From assembly GCF_002104995.1 (NCBI RefSeq), contig NW_024468250.1:372001-436000 (forward strand): a stretch of DNA of 64,000 nucleotides. Reading direction: 5' to 3'. The number at the start of each line of letters is the position of its first letter. The first letter of the stretch is position 1. This stretch comes from Linderina pennispora (Eukaryota; Kickxellomycota; Kickxellomycetes; Kickxellales; Kickxellaceae). Below, one piece after another: positions 1 through 13,165 of the stretch. The translations under genes were made by a program, and so were the position numbers. A model generated the notes under the pieces. The model did no database searches. It saw only the letters and a list, made by a program, of their open reading frames with translations, and was not told where the DNA came from.

Positions 1-1596
1 TTGACCTCGGTGCTGCCGACCATGGAGTTGAGGATGGGTAGATTGGGAAAATACGTGAAGCTGGCATGGCTGACGCTCAGCGCCTTCCACCGCTGGAAGC
101 TCTGCTCGAGCCAGATGTGGTTGACAATGTGGATATCCCAGTCCATGGCCCGTGCGTACTTTAGGCCCTCGGGCATGGCTGTGATCAGGTGTGTGTTGCG
201 GCGGGTCATGTTGGGCGTGTACTCGGCGCCCATGGCCAGAATCAGCTTCTTCAGGTACTCCTTGGACGCTCCGGTGTAGTGGCTGGTGGTGATGACCAAG
301 CCGGCCATCCCGCGGGCGGCGGTGTCGGGTACCGGATAGTGAAGCAGGCGCTTGGTAGGCGGCACTAGTTTCTCGGTAAAAAACAGGTGGTAGAGCCATA
401 CAAATGACCCCACTACCTTGCCCAGGCGGGATGCCTTCGAGTAGTCGTAGCCTGACCGGTTGTGGCAGATCAGGACATCGACAGCCTTCCAGTCGTATGA
501 CAGCGAATCCGGGTCCTCTTCACCTCCCACCTGTGCGCTGACTGCACCTGCTTCCGAGAGGCGCTGGTTCAGCTGCTCGATGGCTCCCCGGCTGAGCATC
601 GACCGAAGCTGCGAGTCAACAGCGACAAAATACCCCTTCAGGAACTGCGTGGCCGGCTTGGGCAGCTCATATGCATTGGCGGTCTGTGTGTTGCCTGCGG
701 GCACTGCAATGTCGCTGTTCTGCGCTTGTCCCTGGTCCCGCATGACGTGGCCGGCCAGCATCGGCGGGTTCGGGAACAGGTACGGGTCCTGCGGCACCGA
801 CTGCACCATGTTCATGGTCTCGTTGAGCCAATGCACCAGAATCGGCTTGATGCCGAGCTGCGGATGCTTGGTGATATACTCGTACTTGGGGCCGGTATCC
901 TTGATCATCAGGACGTGGGTGACGTCAGGCATCATCTTTTGGCGATACTGGCCGCCCAGGGCCATGACAGTGCCCAGGATCTCCTCCTTGTCTAGCGCAG
1001 GCACTTGCGTGGCTACGACCACCATGCCCGAGAATATGCGTTTTGCCGACGCCGAGTAGTACTTCTCCTGATACACAGCGCCTGACTGCGCACAACGGAT
1101 CCACCCACTTGCTGGTGACCACGCGTACGCCAGCGCTGACAGCTAGCGTGTACTCGGCAAAGTGCGTGTCGGGGCTAACTATATGCGTTACACGCAGCAC
1201 GCTCTCCTCGGTCTGCGGCGACGGACGTGGCATGTAGAAGCGCGCAACGTGGTTGATCATCTGCGGGCACGCGCGTACCAGAATGCCGTTTATTTTGGCG
1301 CTGGCCGACTCGGACTGTCGCAGAAGTGCCGGCTTTGGCGCCCTTGCTGTCGAGCAGCTGCGCAATCTACCAATATATCCATGTTGTTAGTGTTTCTGCT
1401 GGCGCTCATTTCGAATGCGAATGCTGCCCTGGATACATACCCGCTGACACTCGGCTGGCCCGTATACCGGGTTGATCCAGTACACGATGTCCTTGAAGAG
1501 CGGGTCGGCAAACCGGATAAAGTGCTTTAGGTCATGGTCCGCAAGGTTCTCCACCTGCAACTGCTTGGCTGGCTGACTAGTCGCAGTACCCTCCAT
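1..1596 (-). CDS. RTT107: Rtt107/Brc1-like multi-BRCT DNA-damage protein, 5' part, frameshifted
   Basis: The first exon starts at an ATG at 1596 and ends at 1441. A 74-nt intron (1367-1440, GTATGT donor, CTAAC branch, TAG acceptor) follows. The reading then crosses three frames: an alpha-helix typical of a BRCT fold (LLDSKGAK) just after 1366, then THIVSPDTHFAEY and SKWVDP (about 1325-1085), then the long frame from about 1075 to the window edge. That last frame holds further BRCT repeats, with VTHVLMI, GSFVWLYHLF, and NTHLIT followed by HIWLEQSFQRW. The order and the last block match the N-terminal BRCT half of yeast Rtt107 and fission yeast Brc1, nuclear scaffolds that bind phosphorylated H2A at damaged forks. 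Single-base frame changes lie near 1318-1345 and 1070-1090, so this is either an assembly artefact or a decaying gene. The C-terminal half is outside the window. The BRCT assignment is firm; orthology to Rtt107 is strong but not proven. Confidence 0.78.
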
Positions 1597-2269
1597 ATTG
1601 GTGCTAGTACATTCAAGGTCCCTGCTCCCTATTGACACTGCGAGAAATATGAATGCGAAGGCCGGAAAAATAAAGAAACACAAAGGCGAGGGCGAATATA
1701 AAAATTCGCCAGCCTAGTACTGGGTGCTGTGGACCGGGCCTACCCGCCAAACTTTTCACTGGTTCCCGCCAGTTAAATCACACCCCGCTCTGATCTATCC
1801 GAGTCGCGTGTACGCGTAAACAGCTCTGTTTTTAATCCATGCACCTGGAGTCGCCGCTGAGGTGCAAACCGCACCTAGGCAAAAGGCGGGTGCGAGAGGG
1901 GCTTGAATGGGCACTTTTAGGTGGGTGCGCATTCCGCGGCTTGCGCATTGGGGGATCCATGCTAGACAAGCCGGGCGGACCCCGTAAAATGCTGGCGAAA
2001 TCGCGGGACTTTGCCGATTTCCCGAGTTTCTGCTGGCCACGTCACGTGCATGTGGCCCAGTTCGCCTGCCGCCCTTGTCGACTCTGGGCTATTGTTCGAG
2101 CTGCTGTGGCCGCCTGCACCCCTGGCACTTTTGGCTGAAGAATTTTCCTGCCTGTCCACGCCAGTTCCTTCGTTTCTGCATTTGTTGAATTGGACGATTC
2201 GGTTGAATTCAGGACTCACTACTCCTCCCACCACATCAAAAAGAGAAAGCGACTACAAAAGACGGCCAA
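1597..2269. other. Divergent intergenic region
   Basis: About 670 bases separate the minus-strand BRCT gene from the plus-strand CNOT2 gene, so both promoters should be here. I see no convincing TATA box. The only clear candidate element is the CACGTCACGTG stretch near 2038, listed separately. No open frame here is convincing as a gene. Confidence 0.6.
2038..2048. promoter_or_regulatory. Overlapping CRE-like / E-box element
   Basis: The sequence CACGTCACGTG combines an ACGTCA half (bZIP/CRE type) with a CACGTG E-box (bHLH, Cbf1/Pho4 type). It lies about 230 bases upstream of the proposed CNOT2 ATG and about 440 bases upstream of the BRCT gene ATG. Function is inferred only from the motif. 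Confidence 0.3.
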
Positions 2270-3831
2270 ATGAACGGACGAACAGGTAAAGCGATTCAGC
2301 CGGCCTCGATTTCAACCGTGTAGAAAAAGGCATATGTGGGTTTCTCATTGCAAAGCTGGCCAATCTAGATGCGTGGAATGCGGCAGCGGGCACCCCTGGA
2401 CCGACACGAGCCTCGATGGGCTACGAGCGGTCAAACTCGATAAGCAACGTAGCCAATACGTTTGGTGGGTTCCAGGCTCAGAATTTCGCGCAACAACAGC
2501 AACAGCAGCAACAAGCGTACCTGCAGCAGCAGCAGCAGCAACAGTCACGGCCAAATATGTCCGAGTTCCCGTCATTAGGAAGTCCACCGGGCTTATCAGC
2601 GGCGATGGCGGCCCAGCAGCAGCAGCAACAACAACAGCTGTACCGGGCGATTGCAGCTGCCCGGGGCGGCGACAGGCAAACAGAGTTCTCGCCCAAGCCC
2701 AACTTGAGCTCGAGTGACTTCCCGTCATTAGCAGAGTCTGCAGAACATGAGCCCAGCGCGGCCAATGCCGGCGATTCGGTACCAGCAGGCGCTGTGGGCG
2801 ACCAGCAGGCGATGGGCGGCGAGCGGCCACCGGTCGGCAGCAGTAAGGCAGGCAGCATAGATGCGACAGATCGGTATGGGATGGTAGGCATGCTGACAAC
2901 AAACGACTACGGCTTTGATACGTCCAAGTTTGGGCTGCCATTGCCGTCAGCGGGACCGCTGTACCCGACGTTTGGCTCGCCGTGGGCCGACCAGAGCCAG
3001 ACATACGGGTTGATCGAGCCCGACTTCAAGCTGCCAGCGTGCTATAACCAGCACCAGCCGCCGCCAGTAGTGAGCAAGATCCCTTCGCTGCAAGACGAGA
3101 CACTGTTCTATGTGTTCTACACAGTACCACGTAGCGAGCTGCAGCTGGCAGCGGCCGACGAGCTGTACCGGCGACAGTGGCGGTATCACAAGGAGCTGCG
3201 GCTGTGGTTGACAAAGGATGCCGATTCGCGGCCGACGGCGCAGACACCGCGGGGCGAGCAGGGCGTGTTTGTCTTCTTTGACACGAACCTGTGGCAGAAG
3301 GTGAAGAAGGAGTTTCTGATCCTGTACGAGCTGCTGGAGGACAAGCCCAGCGAGGCGACAGGGCGGACAGGTGCGCAGTCGGTACCACCTGCCCAGGGAT
3401 TGCAGGACTCGCAGCAGGATTCGGCGGCACTTGCAGCCCAGCAGCAGCAGCAGTTTCAACAGCAGCAGGCGGGCAGCTGGCAACAAACACAACAGATGAT
3501 AGCAGCTGGCAGCGGCAACAGCGGAGCGCAGAGTGCAGCTGTCCAGCAACAGCTGATGATGCTGCGGCAGCGGCAGGAGAGCATGCAGGCCATGCGCAAC
3601 ATGGGCAACCCTGCTGCGGCTGCTGCTGTCAGTTTTGCCGGCCCGATGCCAATGGTATCTGGAGCGCAGATGAGCGACAGCATGTTCAATCCAGCGGTGG
3701 CGGCTATGGCGGCGGCCCACAGCATGGTACCCCCACACATGGAGGGCGCCATTGGGAATGCAGCGGGTGCCTCGAATGCGCCGGTTTCTTCGAGCATTGC
3801 TGAGGATGTGGCGGCAGCGTCCATGATGTGA
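2270..3831 (+). CDS. NOT2: CCR4-NOT complex subunit 2 (NOT2/CNOT2)
   Basis: The protein ends in a recognisable NOT2/3/5 (NOT-box) domain, with the MVGMLT..., the YPTFGSPWADQ region and the DELYRRQWRYHKELRLW region seen in CNOT2. It acts in the CCR4-NOT deadenylation complex, in cytoplasm and nucleus. The N-terminal half is low-complexity with several polyglutamine tracts and two FPSL motifs of the kind seen in animal CNOT2. I propose a first exon of 16 nt (ATG at 2270, good context), a 101-nt intron at 2286-2386 with a GTAAAG donor and CAG acceptor, and exon 2 at 2387-3831. The join is in frame with no stop and gives 486 residues. A simpler alternative is a single exon starting at ATG 2416 (471 residues). 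The family call is secure; the first exon is a prediction. Confidence 0.88.
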
Positions 3832-4314
3832 TATGCGTGTTGTAATCCCTGCGCCTTCGTCTGAGCGCATCTGCACACTGGGCGTCCCATGTCTCGGCTT
3901 CTCCAGCCCTCCCCTCCCCTTACCTCCTTCCACTAGCCCTCCTTTTTCTTCTCCTCTGCCCTACATTAAAAACGTCTTTGTTCAGCTGCTGCACATGCTC
4001 CATGTAGCCTCTGTGCGTGACTCGGGTCTGGTGCATGTCAAGGCCAACCACGAACGCGGAATGCGCAACTTGGGAATACGGAAACGGCCAGCACCCCTCA
4101 TCCCGCTGCAGTCTAGTGAGCTCGCCAAGAGTGGGTGGCCAGAAAAGGAGGGAAATCATGCTCTCAGGCAGGGCCTGCTGACGTGTGGAGGGCAGGTAAA
4201 GGCTCGCTTGTCTCGCTGGCATTTTTTAAATACCCTGTCTCCTTCTTCTCCACACCAGCTTCTTTTATTCTTCACCTTCAGCAATTTTAAAAAAAATCGT
4301 ACAGAGCCCTTCAA
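3832..4314. other. Intergenic, pyrimidine-rich
   Basis: This 480-base gap between CNOT2 and BRO1 holds a long C/T-rich run (about 3895-3962) and an ATTAAAAA stretch near 3965 that could serve as a polyadenylation signal for CNOT2. The second half is presumably the BRO1 promoter. No gene seen. Confidence 0.5.
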
Positions 4315-7300
4315 ATGGACCGTCCGCCGTGTATTGCTATTCCGTTCAAGCAGACCAGCGAAGTCGACTGGGCGCGAGCACTAAAGCGGTACATTAGCAC
4401 CCAGTACCAGGAGGACCCGGAGGCGTATAGCGAGGACTGCAACCGGCTGCAGCGTATGCGCCAGGACATGCGCGGCGCAGGGCCCGACAACACTGGCAGG
4501 GACCTCATCTACCGGTATTACACGCATCTGGAGACGCTGGAGCCGCGGTTCCCGGTGAACGAGCAGGGCGTCAAAGTCGCGTTCAAGTGGTAAGTGGATA
4601 AAAAAAGCGGCTCCTGCTCCTTGGCATTGTCATAACCGCTGTGTAGTCTAACCGGCGCATTCCCTGGAGCACCAAGGATGACAATGGCGGCGGGACTATA
4701 TCTGAGGGTTTTGTCTCCTGTTTAATCATGTGGACCAGCACCGGATGCAAAGCTTGCATATTCTGCTCACCTCCCGCTTTCCGGATTTCTCTCAACAACT
4801 AGGACAGACCCATTCACGCATGAAACCACACTGCAGCACTCGCTGGCGTTCGAGAAGGCCAGTGTTCTGTTCAACCTGGGTGCGGCCGTGGGTATGCATG
4901 CCGCAACCCTCTACTCTGACGCAGCCGTCGACCCCGAATCCGAGTCACTGGTTCTGGCGTGCACGTACTTCCAGATCGCTGCTGACCGGTTCCACTACAT
5001 CAGCGAGAACTTTCTGCACGCTCCTTCGCTGGACCTGCAGCAAGAGTCGGTCAATGCACTGTGCAATGCAATGCATGCGCAGTCGCAAGAGTGCGTGGTG
5101 GAGAAGGCCCGGCTCGACGGCAAGAAGGATGCGACATTGTCCAAGCTGGCGCAGCAGGCGGTGCTGGCTTATGCAACGCTGTGCGACAGCCTGCGCCCGG
5201 CGATGGATAGCCACCAGCTGCCGCGCGGGTGGCAGCAGCTGGCAGAGACCAAACTGAAGTACTATATGGCATATGTGCAGTACCACGAGGGGCGGGCAAA
5301 CGACGCCAAGGGCAAGCACGGCATGGCCATTGCCAGGCTCCTGCAGGCCGAGACCTTGCTGCGCGAGGCGACACGGCTTGTAGGCGAGTTTTCTGACAGC
5401 TTCTTTGCCACGCAGGCTTTGACAGACGACCTCAACACGGGCTCGGCGCAGGGTCTGGCTGAGGCTATCAAGAGCATGAGCACCAAGGCCGCTGATGAGC
5501 TGAAGCAGATGAACCGCGACAACGACATGGTGTACAACGAGTCCATTCCGTCGTTTGCTGCGCTACCGGCAGTTGAGGGCGCCAATGTGGTGGCGCCGAT
5601 GAAGATTGACAGCATGTATTCGCCCGACGACCTCCGGCGGATTGTCGGGCCTGATCTGTTTGAGCGCCTGATCCCAATGTCCGTGCACGAGAGCTCCAGC
5701 ATGTACAGCGAGGAGAAGGCCAAGCTGATCCGGACCGAGGACGACAAGGTGAATCTGGCCGACGGCGAGCTGCAGGCCGCGCTGGCGTTCATGCAGATGC
5801 CCGACATTCCTCTACCGGTTCAAGCGGTACCTGGCAGCCACCACCCCTGGCAACAAGCGGTCTGGCTCTGGCGGCTTCATCGCCGAGCTGGCCGAGCCCA
5901 GCGCTGATGTGCGTGATTTGGCTCAGGGCGTGAGCATCCAGGAGCGCACGGCTCCGCTAACCGAGGTGCGGGCGACACTAGATGCCCAGCGCGCACGCGT
6001 CAAGGACAGAATCACCGAGCTGGGCCAGATGCTGGACCAGGAGCAGCAGGCCAGCGACCAGGTTCTTGCCGAGTACTCGGCTGACCCAGCCTTTGCTGGC
6101 TACAAGCCATCGGTAGTAGCGTCGCAGTTCTTCCGGGACGTTCTGCTGGAACAGCGCAGGTCGTTCGAGAACGGCACCGCTATGGACCGCACGATCTTTG
6201 ACAAGTACCGCCAACTGGTTGCACCCTGGCTGCCCACGCTGCAGAATGGTGCCGAGGGCGTCACCAGCGCCCTCTTAGAGCAGCTCAAGGACATCGACTT
6301 TGGCGGGGCGGCCAGGGCGGACGGCGGCGAGACTCTGCTGGACGTTGGCCAGAGCCAGCCTGTGGGGCTGTCGGGCCACGTGCAGACCGTACAGGACACG
6401 CTGGAGCAGCTCGATGAGGTCAAGAAGCAGCGACACACGACGCTGCGGGACCTGAAGAGTGTTGTCAAGGACGATGACATTGCCGGCACACTGATGAAGT
6501 CTGCCAGCGGCAAGGAGCTGCAGCAGCTGTTCAACCGCGAGCTGCAAAAGTTTGACGCCTACACTCAGCGGTTGCAGTCGACGATGACGCGCCAACAGCA
6601 GCTGGTCAAGCGGCTTTCCGATGAGTTCCGCACCATGATGGAGTCGCCTGAGGCCCGGCGTGTGCAGGAGAAGTGGGATCTGGCCGAGCAGCGCAAGGCC
6701 ACTGTGGAGGCACAGCTGCTGGAGGCCGTGCAAACGTACAAGATCGTCGCCCAGGGAATGAACAGCGGCGCAGAGTACTACAAGAACATGTACAGTATCC
6801 TGGAGCGCCCGCACAAGGATCTCCTCGAGTACATTGAGGGCCGGGCGAGCCAGCGCGAGCAGCTGGTGAAGCGGGCCAGGCAGGAGAAGGCGGCGCGGGA
6901 GCAGGCCGCGCTGAGAGAGAGGCTGAATCAGTATGCACCGCCACCAGCACCAGCTGCCCAGGCGTATGCGCAGGTGCCGCAGAATAACCGGACGTTTGAG
7001 GTTGACCACCTGGCGGACCAGGCAGCCCAAATGACGCTGAATGCACAGAGGGCCAATGTCCCGCCCCAGCAACATCAGCTGCAGTACCAGCAGCCGTTGG
7101 TTGACCAGTCTCCGCAACAGCAAAGATACCAGCCACCACAGCCGCAGCCGGTTGTCCACTCGTCGCCACAGCAGCCAATATATCAGCCGCCGCCGCAGCA
7201 GCAGCAGCAGCAACAAATGTACCAGACGTACAGCCAACCTCAGCAGCAGCAGCAGCCCGTGGCCCACGAATACCACCAGCCGCCTGTGCATGTGCATGCC

Positions 7301-8324
7301 CACCAGGCGCAACAGCAGCCGCAGCCTCAGTATCAGCCGCCGCCTCAGCAGTACGCACCGCCTCCAGTCGCAGCCCAGGCATCCGCGCCGCCGCCCGTTG
7401 CTACTCAAGGATACCAGCCTCCGCCACCTCAGCAGCAGCAATATGTGACAAGCATGGCTCCGCACCAATATGCCCTCGCACAGGCGCCTGCGGCTGACCC
7501 TTACACCTCCGCGGCATCCCGCCAGTCAATGGAGAACAAGCGGCGGACCAACCCGGCGGACCCGAACTTCCAGCCAGGCTACGGCGGTTACGGCGCCCAT
7601 GCGGCAGCCCCACCTGCTCCTGTTCCCTAGCCACCAACGACGTGTACTCGGGCATTACCACTGGCTACGGGACCACACATGCGCCGGCCTCATCGAGCTC
7701 CTATGCACCGGCACCACAGGCTACGCACCATCACCAGCACCAACAGCAGCAGCCAGTGTATGTGTCGCAGGCACAAGCTGGCGGATATGCGCCGCCGCCG
7801 TTTGCACCGCCGCCCAGCCAGCCCACCAGCTACAACAGCACCGTGGCAAGCGTCACCCAGCCGCAGTATGTCCAGCAGCAGCAGCAGCAGCCACAGCAGC
7901 AGCAGCAGCCACAGCAGCAGTACTATCACCACCCGGCATCGGTAGGCAACATGAGCGCGGCTCCGCCACCAGTGGCCTCCACCAACATGCCATACTCTGT
8001 GCCTATCCAGACCGCCCCGCAGCAGTATAGCCAGCCGCCGATTCACCAGCAATACAGCCAGCCCCCGCACCAGCACCAGCAGTACCAGGGACCGGTGCAG
8101 CAGCAGCAACAGAACAGCAGCAGCCACCGCAGCAGCCGGCATATAACCCGTACGCTTACTCAGCACCGCCGACCGCCGCCGTCATTGGAGGGCCAGTCCC
8201 ACAGGCGCAGCCAGTCCAGCCCGTCCAGTCTGGTTATGCACAGCAACCACAGTTCCAGCAGCAGCAGCAGCCCCAGTACTCGCATGGCTACGGCGGCAAC
8301 GTTGGTGGATCGCTGATGGACTAG
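4315..8324 (+). CDS. BRO1: BRO1-domain ESCRT protein (Bro1/Rim20/ALIX family), three frameshifts
   Basis: Exon 1 (4315-4589) opens with the typical BRO1 start (PFKQT) and is followed by a 213-nt intron (4590-4802). Exon 2 continues the BRO1 domain (FEKASVLFNLGA) to FLYRFKRYL, then the coiled V domain (LEQLDEVKKQR, LKSVVKDDD) and a long Pro/Gln-rich tail. These proteins bind ESCRT-III subunit Snf7 and late domains on endosomes. The open frame changes three times, each explained by a single base: an extra base near 5814, a missing base near 7625 in a C run, and an extra base near 8113 in a CAG-rich run. With these the frame continues to TAG at 8322-8324. The indels are in simple sequence, so sequencing error is likely. 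The sequence does not separate Bro1 from Rim20/PalA function. Confidence 0.85.
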
Positions 8325-8842
8325 CGAGTTTTCACATTAATAATCTTCCACTATCTTTATACCATGCTTTGACCGCATATTTCTAATCCTCATTGCGGCT
8401 ATCGGCGCTCCCGCGTGAATGCGCGAGCGGGCTAGATGCCATTTCTGGTAGCAGCAGCGGCTGCTCCCGTGGAAAGACAATCGTCCCACCTTGGAGCAGA
8501 CTCGGCGCTTTGCGGACCTGGTGATGGCGCCTCGATATGAGCACAGACGTGTAGGCTCTGGCGCGCGCTGTGCACCAATTGGCAAAGAATGTGCCGGCCA
8601 AGGGGATCTCAAGAAAAGCAGCCGCCTGCGGCTTAGTCAGTGCGAGAGTGCGTTTCCAGGAGTGGGGGAGGAGACGCTTTTCTCCATCCCCCACTCCAAC
8701 AGCAAAAGCGCCATGGTTGCTGGTATATAAGCTGCTGTGCCCGCACACGCCGCTGCATTTGTGCTCCAACTTCTCTGTTCTCAACTAGTTTTTCTCTCTT
8801 TCTCTTTTTCCTATTAAAGGCTTTAGCATACATTCTTTGACC
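8325..8842. other. Intergenic region and PGI promoter
   Basis: This gap of about 520 bases carries the PGI promoter: a TATA box at 8724 and a C/T-rich tract (about 8788-8814) just before the ATG. I see nothing else. Confidence 0.6.
8724..8730 (+). promoter_or_regulatory. TATA box of PGI
   Basis: TATATAA lies 113 bases before the PGI start codon and is followed by a pyrimidine tract. The same spacing of about 110-120 bases recurs upstream of other TATA-containing genes in the window. Confidence 0.65.
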
Positions 8843-10783
<1,941 letters not shown>

Positions 10784-10927
10784 CCCCTGCTGCTTAGCTC
10801 TATGTTTATCTCTTTGTCCAAATAACAAGTCACCGAAACCATCCATTTCCAGCATGCACAGACATCGGCAATATGTGCAAGACAGCTCGATTTATTGTAA
10901 CCTGCTCTAGACGATTGCAATGCTGCG

Positions 10928-11410
10928 TCAGACCGTTGTTGGCTCCGGCGCCTTCTCGGCAGCGGCAGCAGCAGTCTCCGCGGCAACAGCCTCCGGCTTC
11001 TTCTCGCCGATCCTGGCGGCCCTGATCTTCATCCGCATCTGCCTCTCGGCCTCCTCCTTCGCCTGCTCGGTCTTCTCCCATGCCAGTCGGCGTTCATTCA
11101 GCACCGTCTTGATCCTGGCCATCGTCTTCTTGCACTTTATGATCCGGCTCCTGTTGGAGAAAAACTGCGGCGGAATCTTCAGCCTCGCCGCCTCCTCCAC
11201 CTGGCTCGCCAGCACATTGCGCTCCTTCAGCACGACATACCACAGCTTCTGCAGGTCCTCCCAGCTCTTTTGCCGCAGCTCGCTCGCCGCCCACGCACGC
11301 CCCGTCGGATCCTGCTTCACGGGCAGCCGTTGGCCCTTCTCGAAAAACTCCTCCAGCCCGCGACGAACACCTGCGCGGCGTGTTGTGAGAGCACCTAGAC
11401 GGTTGAACAT
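10928..11410 (-). CDS. MRPL4: Mitochondrial ribosomal protein uL29m (MRPL4/MRPL47)
   Basis: 160 residues from the ATG at 11410. The start gives an arginine-rich, acid-free N-terminus ([14 protein letters not shown]) expected of a mitochondrial presequence. The core [20 protein letters not shown] followed by [10 protein letters not shown] is the hallmark of the mitochondrial L29 family, in the large mitoribosomal subunit near the exit tunnel. The C-terminus ends in an Ala/Glu-rich tail. The same frame is open further upstream to 11506, but those residues are not conserved in the family and I favour 11410. It lies tail-to-tail with PGI, 144 bases apart. Confidence 0.9.
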   Translation of the reverse strand: MFNRLGALTTRRAGVRRGLEEFFEKGQRLPVKQDPTGRAWAASELRQKSWEDLQKLWYVVLKERNVLASQVEEAARLKIPPQFFSNRSRIIKCKKTMARIKTVLNERRLAWEKTEQAKEEAERQMRMKIRAARIGEKKPEAVAAETAAAAAEKAPEPTTV

Positions 11411-11664
11411 TTTTTGGAAATTTGGAGAATGAATAACTGAATTGAAGAGAGCAAAAGCTGTATGCAATAAGCAAGAGGAAAAAACTGATCCTGAATTCCT
11501 GTGCACGAAGCTGCTATCTTGGCTGCTGATCCAGTGATCACATAATTATCAGAGCTCGGCATGTACCTCGTTGGTATGAGGTGTGGGCGTCGGCGTCTCG
11601 GGCACAGGCAGGGTTGCATCAGCACTAGTTGGCGTGGGTTTGACGGTATCTAGCTCTGTTTCAC

Positions 11665-12145
11665 TCAATGCCATATTATTGCTACCGGCCACTGGTCATC
11701 CTCGAAAGCAGAATATGCGAAGTGAGCAAGTTGAAATGGTTTCTGACTCGCAAACTCGACTGTCTTAGTGTGCTGGCTTATGCTGTCGCTGTACACAGCC
11801 TCATACACACCGCCGCTTTCTAGATCCACGTAGTTGTGCGCCCTGTAGAGACACATGGTATCCAAGTGTACTTTGGCCAGTTTACTTCTTCGCCGCTACT
11901 CACGGCTGCCAAGAAATAATAGTCTGGCTAATAGGGTACGACAATATCGTCAACAAACTCGTGGGGCTCCAGTGTGAATTCAGTGCATATGCCGTGCATG
12001 TAGATGTTGTAGTGAGCAGGTCTGATATCGCCCTTGGTCCTGACTAGTTCGATATTGAGCTTGTAATCGCCATTGGCTAATACACCAAAAGGGCAATAAA
12101 GGACCTCCCAAACAGCAATAGATGTTGGAACCGCCTTAGTTTCTT
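11665..12145 (-). pseudogene. Decayed copy 1 of the tyrosine-rich secreted family
   Basis: Two fragments align with the intact copy at 13166-13933. An upstream piece (about 11928-12145) has the core CPFGVLANGDYKLN, RTKGDIRPAHYNI and EPHEF, but ends in a stop. A downstream piece (11665-11865) carries GVYEAVYSDSISQHTKTVEFAS and AYSAFEDDQ. There is no start codon or signal peptide: the frame runs in directly from the C-terminal part of copy 2, as if a deletion had fused the two. The role of the family is unknown. Confidence 0.65.
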
Positions 12146-12149
12146 CATC

Positions 12150-12807
12150 TTCGCTTACAGAATACCCATCCACACCGAGTGGAGGTGCTATGGCCGCAAG
12201 CTCTGATGTCCTCGATTCTTCACTCGCTGGCGTGAACCCAGAAATATCGTGATCCATCTCGCTTGACTCAGCTCTACGCGACTCGGAACCGTACCAACTA
12301 CCGCTGGCCGGATCCGGGTTATCCTCGAATGCAGCCAACCCCTGAGCAACAAGCTCAATATGCAGGATGGCTCGAGTATTCGGTTGGCTTCATGTAGTGG
12401 CTAGTACTGTTGCTATATGCAGCCAAATATGCTCCATTGCATTTCACATGCGAGTGTTTGTATGTAGCTGTATGTGTAGAAGCCACCCAGGAACGAGCAC
12501 GCAACTCCCTTTGGTCGCTACTGTACCCGCTGTCCATAGAATAGGAATCCGATGTGCAGGCTTTGAAGTATAAATAAGTGTATGTTCATGGCTCAGGAAT
12601 AAATTTGTCGCACGCGCCGTTCACATTGATGTTGTATTGGGCATCAACCAGAATTCCACATGGATAGTGCTGGGCATCAAATATTACTTGGTCGTTTTCA
12701 GAAGACGCACCCAAAGTGCTAACAACGACTGCTTCCTAAACGTACATGTGGAGGGTTATCACAACGAGAAGAGCAGTGGCGAAACTGAACACTAGCACTG
12801 TTTTCAT
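12150..12807 (-). pseudogene. Decayed copy 2 of the tyrosine-rich secreted family
   Basis: The copy begins with an intact signal-peptide-like start at 12807 (MKTVLVFSFATALLVV) but meets an in-frame stop after about 23 codons. The rest of the family pattern remains readable on the same strand: HYPCGILVDAQYN, NVNGACDKFIPEP (then a stop), SMDSGYSSD, CNGAYLAAYSNSTSHYMK (then a stop), AAFEDNPDP. About 17 residues between the DAQYN and NVNGAC blocks are missing compared with the intact copy. Confidence 0.7.
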
Positions 12808-13165
12808 GATGTTGGCGAGTTTTGAGACAAATGAAAATTCGACAGCTACCTATGAATACGTGCATTACATAACTTGTTTAAATATATTGTTGCAGGTATT
12901 CCCACGCTGGTGGTACTATATGAAGACAGCAAATAGTTGAGCTGACTTTCATTTGACAGCAACGCAGAAACCCCCTTTGATTTCCTCAAAAATTGACACG
13001 TCATCTATTATTAAAAAAAAAAAGCCTGTCCTAGCACACCCTGCCACATCCACATCTCACTTGTGCTAGCATACAAACATGTGGCAAGACATATATGGAC
13101 GAGTAGGCAACCATGTCCTCATTTATTCGATAGTTTCTTATATGCTGACACCACAAAGAAAAATT
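12808..13165. other. Intergenic gap in the secreted-family array
   Basis: About 360 bases with an A-rich run near 13009-13023. I see no gene. It separates the intact copy at 13166 from decayed copy 2. Confidence 0.4.

Noticed and set aside
460-1059. 199-codon plus-strand frame
   Set aside because: Lies opposite the BRCT gene, whose conserved motifs fix the minus strand as coding.
2947-3933. 328-codon minus-strand frame opposite NOT2
   Set aside because: Antisense shadow of the conserved NOT2 domain with His/Arg/Leu-rich composition.
6275-7468. 397-codon minus-strand frame opposite BRO1
   Set aside because: Leu/Arg-rich shadow of the Gln/Pro coding sequence on the plus strand; no independent features.
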